64,000 nt of DNA from Deltaproteobacteria bacterium (GTDB lineage: Bacteria; Myxococcota_A; UBA9160; UBA4427): contig JAJDAN010000021.1 in assembly GCA_029261855.1 (NCBI GenBank), forward strand, positions 1-64,000, read 5' to 3'. Position numbers and translations under genes: made by a program. A model generated the notes under the pieces. The model saw only the letters and a program-made list of their open reading frames with translations, did not search any database and was not told the origin of the DNA. Shown here piece by piece: positions 28,041 to 37,152 of the stretch; the first letter of the stretch is position 1; every line of letters begins with the position of its first letter.

Positions 28041-29417
28041 TCACGGCTGGACCTGTCTGCCCGCCGTCAGGCGTTCCAGGGCGGCGCGGGCGACGTGATA
28101 GGCGCGCACCGCGTCGATCTCGCGCAGACGCAGCTCGACGAGCGTGCGCTGCGCCTGGAGGACGTCCGTGTTCCGGAAGAGCCCCCGGCGATAGCCGTCG
28201 CGGACGCCGTCGAAGGCGTCGCGAGCCGCCGGCAGGATTCCGTCCCGGAGCTCCACGATCTCCTCGTGGCGTGCAGACAGCTCCTGGTAGGCACGCTCGA
28301 GCTCCGTCCCGAGCGTCGCTTCCGCTGCGCGACGTTCGGACCGCGCCCGGCGAAGGTCGGCGCGGGCCGCCGCGCGGTCGCCCTGATTCTGGTCGAAGAG
28401 CGGCAGCGGAACCGAGAAGCCGGCGACGAGCGCGGCATCGTCGGGCTCCGCGTGCCAACGGAACCCGGCCGCCGCCGTCACGTCGGGAATCCGGCGCGCG
28501 TCCTCGAGCTCGACGAGCGCCTCGCGACGGGCCACTTCCTGGTCCCAGGCCACGAGTGTCGGGTTCTGCACGAGGACGGCTCGCAGGTCTTCGAGCACAG
28601 GAGGCGACGTCACGGGACCGACCTCCCCCGCCGCTTCGGCGAAGTCCGCCGTCGCACTGCCCCACGTCCGGGACAGCTCGACGCGCGCTGCCTCCAGGTC
28701 GCGGACGGCCCGAACGCGATCGATCCGCGCGGTGGCCACTGCCACGAGATCTCGCGTGGCCTCCACCGCTGGCGCGGCCCCGGCGTCCACCAGCCGCCGG
28801 GTCGCCTGCTGGGACGACTCGGCGATCTCCACCTGTTCCGTCGTGACCGAGACGGCCTGCTGGGCCGCCACCACCGTCGCGAACGCGCTCATGACCTGCT
28901 CGATCACGCGCAGGCGTGCCGCCTCGACCTCCCATGCGGCGACGTCGGCACCCAGCTCGGCGGCGCGGCGGCGCTTCCCCCGCTTCCCCGCCGTCTCGAG
29001 TCGTTGAGCCAGGGTCAGCGTGGTCTCGCTGGCGCCGAAGCCCGAGAAGGTGCCGGAACCGGCGAAGTTCTCGGTCTCCGCCTCGAGCTCGGGGTTGGGC
29101 AGGAGCCCGGCCTGAATCGCCCGCGCGTTGTGGCCTTCCAGACCCCAGGCACGGGCGGCCAGCACCGGGCTCTCTTCCAGCGCCCGCCGCAATGCCTCCT
29201 CCAGGGTGAGTGGAGCATCCGGCTGCGGGAGGATTCGCGGTCGCGCGGCGTCGCGAGCGAGCCCTGTCGCCCTCTCCTGGGGAGCAACGCTCCCATCGCT
29301 CGGACGGCGTTCCGGAGACGCGGCGCGCGCCGGCCCGGCATGGGCCGTCACCAGCAAGCCCGTCGTCAGCAAGACGAGGCATGGCCCGGCGATGCACGCC
29401 GGTCGTTCGATACGCAT
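28041..29417 (-). CDS. czcC: TolC-family outer-membrane efflux protein (CzcC-type)
   Basis: A 458-residue outer-membrane channel of the TolC/CzcC family. A signal peptide is visible (CIAGPCLVLLTTGLLVTAHA, then GPARAA). Two repeated helical halves contain LTLEEALRRALEESPVLAAR, GLLPNPELEAETENFAG and in the second half GFSVPLPLFDQNQGDRAAAR, the typical CzcC strings. The ATG at 29415-29417 follows GAGGGAAC; an earlier in-frame ATG would add 17 residues before the signal. It opens the czcCBA block and is followed with a GTGA overlap or a short gap by the adaptor gene. Confidence 0.92.
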   Translation of the reverse strand: MRIERPACIAGPCLVLLTTGLLVTAHAGPARAASPERRPSDGSVAPQERATGLARDAARPRILPQPDAPLTLEEALRRALEESPVLAARAWGLEGHNARAIQAGLLPNPELEAETENFAGSGTFSGFGASETTLTLAQRLETAGKRGKRRRAAELGADVAAWEVEAARLRVIEQVMSAFATVVAAQQAVSVTTEQVEIAESSQQATRRLVDAGAAPAVEATRDLVAVATARIDRVRAVRDLEAARVELSRTWGSATADFAEAAGEVGPVTSPPVLEDLRAVLVQNPTLVAWDQEVARREALVELEDARRIPDVTAAAGFRWHAEPDDAALVAGFSVPLPLFDQNQGDRAAARADLRRARSERRAAEATLGTELERAYQELSARHEEIVELRDGILPAARDAFDGVRDGYRRGLFRNTDVLQAQRTLVELRLREIDAVRAYHVARAALERLTAGRQVQP

Positions 29418-29540
29418 GGCAAGTTCCCTCGCGGGTCCCCTGGTCAGCGCACACGCATGCGAATGCACGCGCGCGCGCGGCGCTGGCGCGACGCGGAAAC
29501 CCGCGCCGGCCTCACGACGCTCACGGAAGGCGCGTCGGGA

Positions 29541-29963
29541 TCAGCAGCGAAGGATCGTGTAGTCGAGATGCTCGGCGGATGGCCGGTTGTCGCGAGTTCG
29601 GGCTCGAAGGGGAACGGGCTGGGGTCGGTCGCCGACCGACCCGTGCGGCGCCGCCACGAGCATCGCCGCGGCGGCCGGCGGGCGATAGTCGCCCAGAGCG
29701 CCCGCGGCCAGGGTTCGGACGTCGACACACGGACCGAGACACGCGTCGCCCGACGCTTCCACCAGAGGTGCGACCTCCACGTGTCCCTGCGCGGCGGGTC
29801 CGCAGTCTTCCAGGAACGACCGGCCGGGCATCGGTTCGTCGCTGCAGAGGCACAGGGACGCGAAGCAGAGCGTCGCCAGCAGAGACGCCGCTGCGACGCT
29901 GGACACGACGCTGAACACGACACTCCGCCAGTCTATTCGCGCGTTCGCCGATCGCCTCAGCAC
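29541..29963 (-). CDS. Small exported Cys-containing protein upstream of the RND genes
   Basis: A 140-residue protein I do not recognise. Residues about 12-40 are hydrophobic (VVFSVVSSVAAASLLATLCF), indicating a signal or membrane anchor, followed by CLCSDEPMPGRSFLEDCG and DACLGPCVDV with several cysteines. It starts with GTG after a GGGGGGA stretch. It sits between the Spy-like genes and the CzcCBA-type genes on the same strand, so a role in metal binding or regulation is possible. Small cysteine-containing exported proteins are common at the head of such operons. Confidence 0.6.
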   Translation of the reverse strand: MLRRSANARIDWRSVVFSVVSSVAAASLLATLCFASLCLCSDEPMPGRSFLEDCGPAAQGHVEVAPLVEASGDACLGPCVDVRTLAAGALGDYRPPAAAAMLVAAPHGSVGDRPQPVPLRARTRDNRPSAEHLDYTILRC

Positions 29964-30136
29964 GGAATCCGTCCCCCCACTCGTCCATCGGTCTGCGACC
30001 CGATCGACTGTATTGTGGGCGCGATGGGGAACGAGCGCCGCCCCAATCGATCGAGCATGCGTCCTCGCTGAACGAAATCAACGACTTGGAGCACTCCGGG
30101 TCTGCGCCCGCCTTGCCGGCGGTCTGCGCGTGCGGT
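29964..30136. other. Short gap inside the metal-resistance operon
   Basis: A 173-base gap between the Spy-like lipoprotein gene and the small exported protein gene, both leftward. I see no gene and no clear terminator; it may hold a secondary promoter for the RND genes. Confidence 0.3.
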
Positions 30137-30628
30137 CTAGACACCGACGTCGCGCATGGCGTCCGCACGACCGAATCGACTCGGAACAGAAGGCTGTCCG
30201 AGCGCGGGATCTCGCCCTCCCGCGGCGCGAAGCCGCGCGAACGCATGCCACTGAGCCGCATCGAGCACATCGATCGTCCCGGCCACCAGGCGACTCTCCG
30301 TGCCGCGCAGATACGCGACGATCTCGGCCTGCTGTCGCACGAGCAACCCCGCGCGGGTTTCATCGAACGGCAAGCGCAGCTCGGCGTCTCGAAGCGCCGA
30401 CTCGGTTGCCTCATGGGCGGCCTGGAGCTCGCGCACCCGCTCCGCTTCCGATTCCCAGAGCACCTCGATCTGGACCCGTTGTGCCTCGCTGAGCTCCAGC
30501 GCTCCGAGTACGCGATCGAGTCCGAAGGTCCCGCCGGGCACCGGCATGGGCCTGTCGACCAGGAAGCCCTGATTGCAGCCCAGTATCACCGAGCAGCTCA
30601 CGATGACGCTCATCCATATCGAGTTCAC
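30137..30628 (-). CDS. Spy/CpxP-like periplasmic lipoprotein
   Basis: A 163-residue lipoprotein with a short signal and lipobox VILGC. The body is helical and resembles the Spy/CpxP/CnrX group: ALELSEAQRVQIEVLWESEAE, LRLPFDETRAGLLV and DVLDAAQWHAFARL. Such proteins act as periplasmic chaperones or metal sensors (CnrX in nickel/cobalt resistance). I chose the GTG at 30626-30628, which follows GGAGGGA and places the lipobox correctly. Upstream codons in the same frame belong to untranslated sequence. It is transcribed with the preceding Spy-like gene towards the RND pump. Confidence 0.7.
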   Translation of the reverse strand: MNSIWMSVIVSCSVILGCNQGFLVDRPMPVPGGTFGLDRVLGALELSEAQRVQIEVLWESEAERVRELQAAHEATESALRDAELRLPFDETRAGLLVRQQAEIVAYLRGTESRLVAGTIDVLDAAQWHAFARLRAAGGRDPALGQPSVPSRFGRADAMRDVGV

Positions 30629-30719
30629 GGTTCTTCCCTCCAGTTCGGGCTCGTTTCGAAAAGGGGAGGAGTCACGCGCAAGGACAGTGGGCCGCCCCCA
30701 CGCGTGCACCTCCGCGCTC

Positions 30720-31139
30720 CTAGCGGTGACGACGCTTGCCCGCTTCGAGAACGGCCGCGCGGTCCTCCGGGCTCAGCACGGCCTGGACCTTCAGGAGGGT
30801 CCGGAGCCGGAGCATGTGCGCTTCCTGTTCCAGGGCTCCCACCGCGTCCGCCTGTGCCAGGACGGCGGCCTCATCCACGGGATCCGCCTCGAGCAGGGCA
30901 TCCAGCCCCTCGCGCGCCTCCCGCACCAGGGCTCGCATTGCACGCTGTCCGGGACGGGCCTCGTCGAGGATCGCGAGCGCCGCCGTCTCCGTTTCCGTCG
31001 AGAGGTCGAGTCGCTCGATCTTCTTCTCGAGGCCGCCGCAGCCGCCGTGGCCCGGCTTGGCTGCCGCTCCTGTAGCGAGGCCGATCGAGGCGATGAGGGC
31101 AGCGAGGATCAGTCCGATGGGAACGAAGGTCGATTTCAT
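30720..31139 (-). CDS. Spy/CpxP-like periplasmic heavy-metal sensor protein
   Basis: A 139-residue exported protein with a signal peptide (PIGLILAALIASIGLATGAAA, cleaved before KPGHGG). After a short GHGGCGG stretch that could bind metal comes a helical hairpin with LDLSTETETAALAILDEARPGQ and VLSPEDRAAVLEAGKRR, the LSPEQR-type motif of Spy/CpxP/CnrX proteins. It heads the leftward operon that leads to the CzcCBA-type genes. The divergent ECF sigma gene lies 670 bases away. Confidence 0.78.
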   Translation of the reverse strand: MKSTFVPIGLILAALIASIGLATGAAAKPGHGGCGGLEKKIERLDLSTETETAALAILDEARPGQRAMRALVREAREGLDALLEADPVDEAAVLAQADAVGALEQEAHMLRLRTLLKVQAVLSPEDRAAVLEAGKRRHR

Positions 31140-31246
31140 GGTGGGTCTCCTCTTCTACTTGCGCGTCTACTTGCGTGGTTCCGATTCGCGCCGCCGGATC
31201 TCGGCGGCGCCATCAACAGCTTGGTCGCGCGGGCCTGCCAGACGGG

Positions 31247-31519
31247 TTACCGCCCGGGACGCCGATGCCCGATGAATGCCTGCAATCGACGCTGCTCGAC
31301 GCTCAGCGCGTCGACGACGCACTCCCAGATCTCCAGCTTGCCGGGGTCCACGTGATCGCCGGCGAGCTCGGCGGCGATCGTTCGCGCGCGAGCAACCTCG
31401 CAATCCACCTCTCGTCGGCGGGTGAGCAAGTCATGCAAGCGGTTGCGCGGTAACCCGGCGGCGCCGATGGCGCGTCGAAAGAGAGGGACGGACGCGCGAA
31501 CTCGATGGAAGGCGTAATC
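31247..31519 (-). pseudogene. Probable remnant of another Spy/CnrX-like gene
   Basis: The minus strand here can be read as PLFRRAIGAAGLPRNRL, EVARARTIAAELAGD and VVDALSVEQRRLQAFIGHRR, which resembles the helical body and LSPEQR end of Spy/CnrX-like sensors. The frame is closed upstream by a TGA at 31520-31522 and has no ATG or GTG start; the first usable codon is a TTG at 31438. Upstream of the TGA the same frame reads back to an ATG at 31609 without recognisable similarity. It is most likely a decayed gene, although a short TTG-started protein cannot be excluded. Confidence 0.4.
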
Positions 31520-31548
31520 TCATCGGGAATGTCCGCCCGCGAGGCCAT
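31494..31548 (+). repeat. Sequence resembling the start region of the sigma gene
   Basis: These 55 bases are about 70% identical by eye to 31774-31828, the stretch around the sigma-factor start (shared pattern: GACG, AAGG, TCTCAT, GGG, ATG). The two may be copies of one promoter and start region. The ATG at 31530 opens a 39-codon frame without recognisable similarity. Confidence 0.35.
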
Positions 31549-31809
31549 GCAGGGCTCGGGCGACGGGCCCGGTTCTCGCAACGACCCCATTTCCCGGGAG
31601 CCGACTCATGAAGCAGTGGATTCCGTCGACCACCCCCAGGCCTCCGCGAGATGAGGCGCTTGCCGCCCCGGATTCCGGGCAGCGCTCCGGACCCGCCCGC
31701 CCCTAGGATGTTTCTCGAAGACCCCCATCGGGTAACCCAACAGGGCCCGCTGCACGTCGAAGAAGAGCGCAGACGAGCGACTTCAACGAAAGGTGTGGTC
31801 TCATTGGGC

Positions 31810-32355
31810 ATGGCCTCGCAAGAGCCCACACTCGAAGCGCGCTTCGAGTCGCTCGTGGCGACCCACCGCGACCGGGCCGTACGGCTCGCCTGGCGCCTGG
31901 TGGGTGGTGACGAGGCCGCTGCGGAGGATGTGACGCAAGATGCATTCGTCAGCGCCTACCGGAGCCTCGACCGCTTTCGCGGCGATTCCAAGCTCGATAC
32001 CTGGTTCTACCGGATCCTGGTGCGACAGGCCTACAGCTACCTGCGTTGGCGCAAGGTCCGTGAGCGCTTCGTGCGCGTCGACCCGGACGACGCATTGGAC
32101 CCCGCCCCGCGACCGGAGGGAGACCCCGTCCTTCGGGCCCGGATCGCGGGGTCGCTCGACAGCCTGCCGTGCAACCAGCGCGACGCGTTCGTTCTCGTAC
32201 ACATGGAGGACTTCACCGTTCGAGAAGCCGCCGAGATCATGGGAAAGGCTCCCGGCACAGTGAAGAGTCACCTGCATCGCGCGCTGGGGAAGCTGCGCGT
32301 ACAGCTCGAGGACGCGCTCGAAACACCGACGGAGGTCGCCAGTGATGACGGATGA
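31810..32355 (+). CDS. ECF RNA polymerase sigma factor
   Basis: A 181-residue extracytoplasmic-function sigma factor. Region 2 is RLAWRLVGGDEAAAEDVTQDAF with the following FRGDSKLDTWFYRILVRQAY (regions 2.3-2.4). Region 4 is LDSLPCNQRDAFVLVHMEDF and VREAAEIMGKAPGTVKSHLHRAL, with the helix-turn-helix. I chose the ATG at 31810 because conserved sequence begins soon after it. It overlaps the anti-sigma gene by 11 bases. With a downstream Spy-like protein and divergent metal-efflux genes, the arrangement parallels CnrYXH control of cobalt/nickel efflux. Confidence 0.92.
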   Translation: MASQEPTLEARFESLVATHRDRAVRLAWRLVGGDEAAAEDVTQDAFVSAYRSLDRFRGDSKLDTWFYRILVRQAYSYLRWRKVRERFVRVDPDDALDPAPRPEGDPVLRARIAGSLDSLPCNQRDAFVLVHMEDFTVREAAEIMGKAPGTVKSHLHRALGKLRVQLEDALETPTEVASDDG

Positions 32356-32770
32356 TGACCGAGAGAGAGAAGACGCGCTCTCGCCCGAGGCGGGACGCTT
32401 CATCGAGCAGTTGAAGACCGCCTACGAGCCCCGCCCCATGAGCGCCGCGCGGCGTGCGGCGCTCGATGCCCGCATCCAGCAGCGTATCGAGCGCTCGCCC
32501 TGGCCGGGGTGGCTCGGCCCGGGAGCGCTGGCCGCCGCCGCGGCGGTCGCGATGGTGTGGGTCGCTGGGCAACGGTCCGACATCGGCGAGGGTTCGGCCG
32601 ACGCAACCTTGGTCGCCAACACAGAAGCGGCCGAAGTGCCCGGGCTGGACGGCTGGGAATCCCAGCTCTACCTCTACGATGCCTCGGTCGACTCCGCGGC
32701 CAGCCAGGGTGTGGCCCAGGGGCTGCCGCCCGAGTATGCGGCCATCGACAGCCTCTTCTTCGATAGCTGA
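32345..32770 (+). CDS. Probable anti-sigma factor with one membrane segment
   Basis: A 141-residue protein with an acidic cytosolic N-terminus (about 60 residues), one hydrophobic segment (GPGALAAAAAVAMVWVAG, about residues 59-76) and an outside tail rich in small and acidic residues. Its ATG lies inside the end of the sigma-factor gene, so the two are coupled. Size, topology and position fit an anti-sigma factor that holds the ECF sigma at the membrane. It has no recognisable zinc motif. The assignment rests mainly on gene context. Confidence 0.7.
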   Translation: MTDDDREREDALSPEAGRFIEQLKTAYEPRPMSAARRAALDARIQQRIERSPWPGWLGPGALAAAAAVAMVWVAGQRSDIGEGSADATLVANTEAAEVPGLDGWESQLYLYDASVDSAASQGVAQGLPPEYAAIDSLFFDS

Positions 32771-32798
32771 TCGCAACGAAAGCTACACAGGACATACC

Positions 32799-33443
32799 AT
32801 GACGTTCGCGTCTCGACATCTCTGCCTGATTGGACTGCTGCTGATCGCGAGCCTGGCCGCGCCCCCGGCCTCCGCCGAGCCTCCCAAGCGGGGGGGGCCG
32901 CCGATCCTGGCCCTCCGCTACGCCGAACGCCTGGGGCTCGACGCGGACACGCAGGCGAAGCTCCGGGAGATCGTCTCGGAGTCTCGTGCGCGGAACCGAG
33001 GGCTCGAGGAGAAGCTCCATGCGGCACGCGACGAGCTCGTCGCGCAGCTCGAGTCGACGGCACCCGACGAGGCGGCGGTGATGGCGCACGCGGATGCCGC
33101 CAGCGCCATCGAAGGGGAGATCTATCGGAACCGGCTGCAGGCCATCCTCGACATCCGGAAGCTGCTCACGCCCGAGCAACGCGAGGAGCTGGTTCGCCTG
33201 GCGTCGGAGCGCCCCGGCCGCGACGGTCGGCATCGCAGCCCGAACCACCTGCGCGGGCTCGGGTCTTGTCGAAAGGACCAGCGCGAACACTGCCCCGAGG
33301 CCACCGACGGACCCGCACTCCTCAGTTGTCTCCAGGAAAACTGGAGCTCGCTGTCGGAGGAGTGCCGCACGGCGTTCGACTTGTCGAAGCCGGGCAAGCC
33401 CCCGCGACACCCGGGGCCGCCCTTCGGCCAACCTCCGCCGTGA
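32799..33443 (+). CDS. Spy/CpxP-like exported protein with Cys-rich C-terminal domain
   Basis: A 214-residue exported protein with signal peptide LCLIGLLLIASLAAPPASA. The middle resembles Spy/CpxP/CnrX (RYAERLGLDADTQAKLREIV, then LLTPEQREELVRLASE). The C-terminus adds a four-cysteine module, GLGSCRKDQREHCPEATDGPALLSCLQENWSSLSEEC in outline, with the spacing of the GLG1-type cysteine-rich repeat. This combination of a Spy-like sensor with a cysteine-rich tail is unusual. It follows the sigma and anti-sigma genes by 28 bases, and could be the metal-sensing third component of that system. Confidence 0.75.
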   Translation: MTFASRHLCLIGLLLIASLAAPPASAEPPKRGGPPILALRYAERLGLDADTQAKLREIVSESRARNRGLEEKLHAARDELVAQLESTAPDEAAVMAHADAASAIEGEIYRNRLQAILDIRKLLTPEQREELVRLASERPGRDGRHRSPNHLRGLGSCRKDQREHCPEATDGPALLSCLQENWSSLSEECRTAFDLSKPGKPPRHPGPPFGQPPP

Positions 33444-33560
33444 TCGCAGAGGGAGTGGCGAAGTCGCCGGGGCACAATCGATCGGCTTTGGGAAGTCTCC
33501 GAACGCGAGACCCTGGTAGCGGTAAACGTCGAATCTCCGCAATAATCCAATCCGTCACAA

Positions 33561-34793
33561 ATGACGACCGCAACCCAACCCGAAGATTCTCCGCTCGCCG
33601 ATTCATCGCCGTCGAATCGACAAATGCGCGGCTTCGAGCGCCTGCTCACCGTCTGGGTCTTCCTCTGCATGGTGGCAGGCATCGCACTCGGCCGGATTGC
33701 GCCCGGACTCTCACGCTCGCTCGACAGCATGACCCTCGATGTCGATGGAGCGCCTGTGGTCTCGATTCCGATTGCCATCTGTCTCTTCTTCATGATGTAC
33801 CCAATCATGGTGAAGATCGACTTCACGGAGGTCGTCGCCGCGGGGAAGAGCGTGCGGCCAGTCCTCCTCACCTTGTTCGTCAACTGGTGCATCAAGCCCT
33901 TCACGATGCTCGCCATCGCGAGCTTCTTCCTGGGCACGCTCTTCCTCGGGTTCATCGGCCCGGAAGCGACTGACCTCCTCAAGCTTCCCTTCGGCCTGGA
34001 CCTCGCGGAAGGTGCGCGATACGGCGCGGGACAGGTCGTGGTTCAGGACGGCATCAAACTTCTCGAGGTTCCGCTTTGGCGCAGCTATCTCGCAGGCTGC
34101 ATCTTGCTCGGCGTCGCACCCTGCACGGCGATGGTTCTCGTCTGGGGCTACCTCGCCAAGGGAAGCGACGCCCATACGCTCGTCATGGTGGCGCTCAATT
34201 CCCTCACCATGCTCGTCCTCTACGGAGTCCTGGGCGGCTATTTGCTGGGCGTCGGCCGATTGCCCGTCCCTTGGCAGGCGCTCCTGCTGTCCATCGGCGT
34301 CTACGTCGCCTTGCCCCTCGTCGCCGGCTACCTCTCACGCCGACTGATCATTCAGGCCAAGGGGGAGGAGTGGTTCAAGGAGAAGTTCCTGCATCTTCTC
34401 ACGCCCATTACCGTTGGCGCGCTGCTCCTCACGCTGGTGCTGCTCTTCTCTTTCAAGGGCGAAGTCATTCTCGGCAATCCACTGACGATCCTCTGGATCG
34501 CCATCCCGCTCACCATCCAGACGCTGCTGATCTTCGCGATCGGCTATGGGCTCGCCAAGCTACTGGGGCTTCGGTACGCCGACGCCGCGCCCACTGCCAT
34601 GATTGGTGCGAGCAACCATTTCGAAGTGGCGATTGCGACGGCGGTCATGCTGTTTGGGCTTTCTTCTGGCGCCGCTCTCGCGACAGTGGTTGGAGTTCTC
34701 ATCGAGGTGCCGCTCATGCTGGCTCTCGTTCGGTTCTGCCTGAAGACTCAGGGTTGGTTTCCGCCGGAAGAAGAAGTCGTCGTCAATTCGTGA
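33561..34793 (+). CDS. acr3: Acr3-family arsenite efflux permease
   Basis: A 410-residue inner-membrane exporter of the Acr3 (bile/arsenite/riboflavin transporter) family with about ten membrane segments, expected to expel arsenite. [20 protein letters not shown] contains the essential Acr3 cysteine. [18 protein letters not shown] and [11 protein letters not shown] are further signatures. It carries a hydrophilic loop (about residues 137-165) longer than in many members. No arsC or arsR is adjacent. It follows the sigma/Spy-like genes by 117 bases on the same strand. Its last 11 bases overlap the 3' end of the leftward YcaO gene. Confidence 0.92.
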   Translation: MTTATQPEDSPLADSSPSNRQMRGFERLLTVWVFLCMVAGIALGRIAPGLSRSLDSMTLDVDGAPVVSIPIAICLFFMMYPIMVKIDFTEVVAAGKSVRPVLLTLFVNWCIKPFTMLAIASFFLGTLFLGFIGPEATDLLKLPFGLDLAEGARYGAGQVVVQDGIKLLEVPLWRSYLAGCILLGVAPCTAMVLVWGYLAKGSDAHTLVMVALNSLTMLVLYGVLGGYLLGVGRLPVPWQALLLSIGVYVALPLVAGYLSRRLIIQAKGEEWFKEKFLHLLTPITVGALLLTLVLLFSFKGEVILGNPLTILWIAIPLTIQTLLIFAIGYGLAKLLGLRYADAAPTAMIGASNHFEVAIATAVMLFGLSSGAALATVVGVLIEVPLMLALVRFCLKTQGWFPPEEEVVVNS

Positions 34794-36978
34794 AGCTCGT
34801 GCGGTGCCGGCGTCTCGCGACCTGAAGCTTTTCATAGCTCTCGACGAGCCTCAGGTGCTTGTCGATTCCATCGAGCTTCATGTTGGTCGGCGTCAACCCA
34901 AAGAACCGGGTCCTTCCTGTCACACTCGAGGCTGCATTGCCGACGATTTCCTCGCCGTACATTCGAGTCAGACTCGGGATGTAATTTTGAAGCTCGAGGT
35001 CTTCTCGGAGCGTGATGTCGAGCACGGTATCCAAGACCTGGTAGAACCTTCTTCGCGCGGGCACGTTGTCGTTGTATTGCAAGAACAGGCCCACCCATTC
35101 CTTCGCTTCTTCGTGCCTTCCGAGGGCCAGGCAGATGAGCCCTTTGAGTTCGCTGATCGTGCACTTCCCCCACGGAGAGTTCTCGTCGAACGCAACCCCA
35201 ATCAGATCTGGGATCAACGTGTACTCATCAAGCTCACTGGCTTCGAACTTCTCGAGCAGGCACGAGAGAGCTGGGGTACCCAGTGAGTGAATGTTGAGTA
35301 TGTCTGACCGGAAGGCGAGTGCCTTGTTGGTGTTGCCCCAGACGAGGTCCTCGGCTTCATAGATTTCCGAATAGCCCGGAACCAGGATCCTGCAGGCGTT
35401 CGCGCCGAGATCTTCGTAGTCCGCGATGTAGACCTCCTTGCCCAGGTCTCTCAGGATGCCCATCAAATGCTGATATTCTTCCTCCGTCGAGCCTGAGAAG
35501 TTCCAGTCGGCGAATTCATGGTCGGTGGCCTGGCCAAAGAACTTCCAGGAAACCACACCACTCGAGTCGATGAAGTGCTCGACCATGTTGTCCGGCTCAC
35601 GGATGGCAAACTGGTTGAAGGTGGGCGGCGGAAGATCGTCCAAGCCCTCGAAGCTCCTGCCTTGCATCAATTCCGTCAGGCTTCTCTCGAGCGCCACCTC
35701 GAACCTTGGATGCCCTCCAAACGACGCGAACGCCCCACCCGTTTTAGGGTTCATGATCGCGACACACATCACAGGGAATCTCCCCCCGAGCGAAGCGTCT
35801 TTCACGAAAACGGGGAAACCCTGTGCTTCCAGCTTCGCGATGCCGGCGGCGATTGTTGGAAATCTCTCGATGACGGCCTCGGGAACGTCAGGCAGCGTGA
35901 GTTCCTCGAGGATGATCTGCTTCTTCACGGCGCGTTCGAGAATCTCGGACAGGGCCTGAACGCGTGCTTCGTAGAGCGTGTTGCCCGCGCTCATGCCGTT
36001 GCTGACGAAAATATTCCCAATCAGATTGGCCGGGATATGGACCGTCTCCCGGTCGGATTGCCGCACGAACGGAAGGGCGCAAATCCCTCGTTCGATCGCT
36101 CCGGAATTCGTATCCACGAGATGGGAGGCTTTGAGTTCCTGGTCGCGATCGAAAGTCGCCATGAACAGCTCGTCCATCAGGCCTTCGGGAATCGAATCAT
36201 CGGGCCCCGGCTCGAACCATTTTTCGTTGGCGTAGTGAACGAATTCGGCTTTGGCCCTCTCTTCGCCGAGGTAGTAGTCGTTGTAGAAGTAGTTGTTGCT
36301 CATTCGCTCGAGGTACTCCCCGAGCGCCGAGCACAGGGCTGCGTCTCGGGTCGCGCCCTTTCCGTTCGTGTAACACATGGGCGACTCGGCATCGCGGATG
36401 TGAACGGACCACACGTGGGGAACGATGTTTCTCCAGGCCGCGATCTCGATCTTGATCCCGAGCGACTCGATGAGCCCGCTCATGGTGCGGATCGTCTCTT
36501 CGAGAGAGCAGTCCTTTCCGGGGATCATGGTTCTGGCGCCGTCTCCAGAGCGACTCTCATAGAGAAGGCCAGAGTCTTTCCCCAGAACACTGACGGAGTC
36601 GACTTTGAAACCCAGATCGTTTTGAATCACTCGTTTTACCGTGCAGCGGTCCATCGCACGGATGATTCCATCCCGGTCCTTGTCGGATATCCCTTCCGGA
36701 AGCTCAGCACGAATCTTGAACGTTTGCTGATACCTGTTTTCAGGGTCGACGATGTTGTCCTGAACGATGCTCATGTCTTCGGTGGGAATGTCTCGGGTGT
36801 TGCAGTAGGCCTTGGCAAAATAGGCCGCGCAGAGTGCCGACGAAGCCAGGAAGTAGTCGAAGGGACCCGGAGCCGTCCCATCCCCCTTGTAGCGAACGGG
36901 TTGATCGCTGATGACCGTGAAGTCATCGAAGCTTGCTTCCAGCCTGAGATTGTCCAGAAACCTGACTTTTACCTGCAT
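34783..36978 (-). CDS. ycaO: OsmC-YcaO fusion protein (E. coli YcaO type)
   Basis: A 731-residue protein. Residues about 1-135 form an OsmC-like domain ([21 protein letters not shown] with conserved cysteine). Residues about 170-550 are the YcaO ATP-dependent cyclodehydratase-like domain, with [18 protein letters not shown] and [10 protein letters not shown] as nucleotide/Mg-binding ExxER segments. The remainder is helical, TPR-like ([20 protein letters not shown]). It lacks the PxPxP C-terminus of azoline-forming YcaOs, as E. coli YcaO does, a protein linked to RimO-dependent S12 methylthiolation. The start ATG (36976-36978) lacks a strong ribosome-binding site. GC is about 55% in a line counted near 35.05 kb versus 68% elsewhere, suggesting acquisition. 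Confidence 0.9.
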   Translation of the reverse strand: MQVKVRFLDNLRLEASFDDFTVISDQPVRYKGDGTAPGPFDYFLASSALCAAYFAKAYCNTRDIPTEDMSIVQDNIVDPENRYQQTFKIRAELPEGISDKDRDGIIRAMDRCTVKRVIQNDLGFKVDSVSVLGKDSGLLYESRSGDGARTMIPGKDCSLEETIRTMSGLIESLGIKIEIAAWRNIVPHVWSVHIRDAESPMCYTNGKGATRDAALCSALGEYLERMSNNYFYNDYYLGEERAKAEFVHYANEKWFEPGPDDSIPEGLMDELFMATFDRDQELKASHLVDTNSGAIERGICALPFVRQSDRETVHIPANLIGNIFVSNGMSAGNTLYEARVQALSEILERAVKKQIILEELTLPDVPEAVIERFPTIAAGIAKLEAQGFPVFVKDASLGGRFPVMCVAIMNPKTGGAFASFGGHPRFEVALERSLTELMQGRSFEGLDDLPPPTFNQFAIREPDNMVEHFIDSSGVVSWKFFGQATDHEFADWNFSGSTEEEYQHLMGILRDLGKEVYIADYEDLGANACRILVPGYSEIYEAEDLVWGNTNKALAFRSDILNIHSLGTPALSCLLEKFEASELDEYTLIPDLIGVAFDENSPWGKCTISELKGLICLALGRHEEAKEWVGLFLQYNDNVPARRRFYQVLDTVLDITLREDLELQNYIPSLTRMYGEEIVGNAASSVTGRTRFFGLTPTNMKLDGIDKHLRLVESYEKLQVARRRHRTSFTN

Positions 36979-37152
36979 GTTGTTTCCCGGGGTTGGCTCT
37001 TCGACAAGGTACCGGTATCGGTGCCACAAAGAACCGGCAGCATCGAACTCTCAGCCTGGGTGTCGCGTCCTGCGTGCCACGAGAAGGCGAGAGCCCCGAG
37101 TCGCCCGATAGAGGGAGCCGCCCGGCGCTCGGGTTCGAGAGGCCGCGGTCGG

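Noticed and set aside
31520..31522. UGA in the Spy-like remnant as another selenocysteine codon
   Set aside because: No cysteine or redox motif surrounds it, the sequence before it has no Spy-like character and I see no well-placed hairpin. A normal stop in a decayed gene is simpler.
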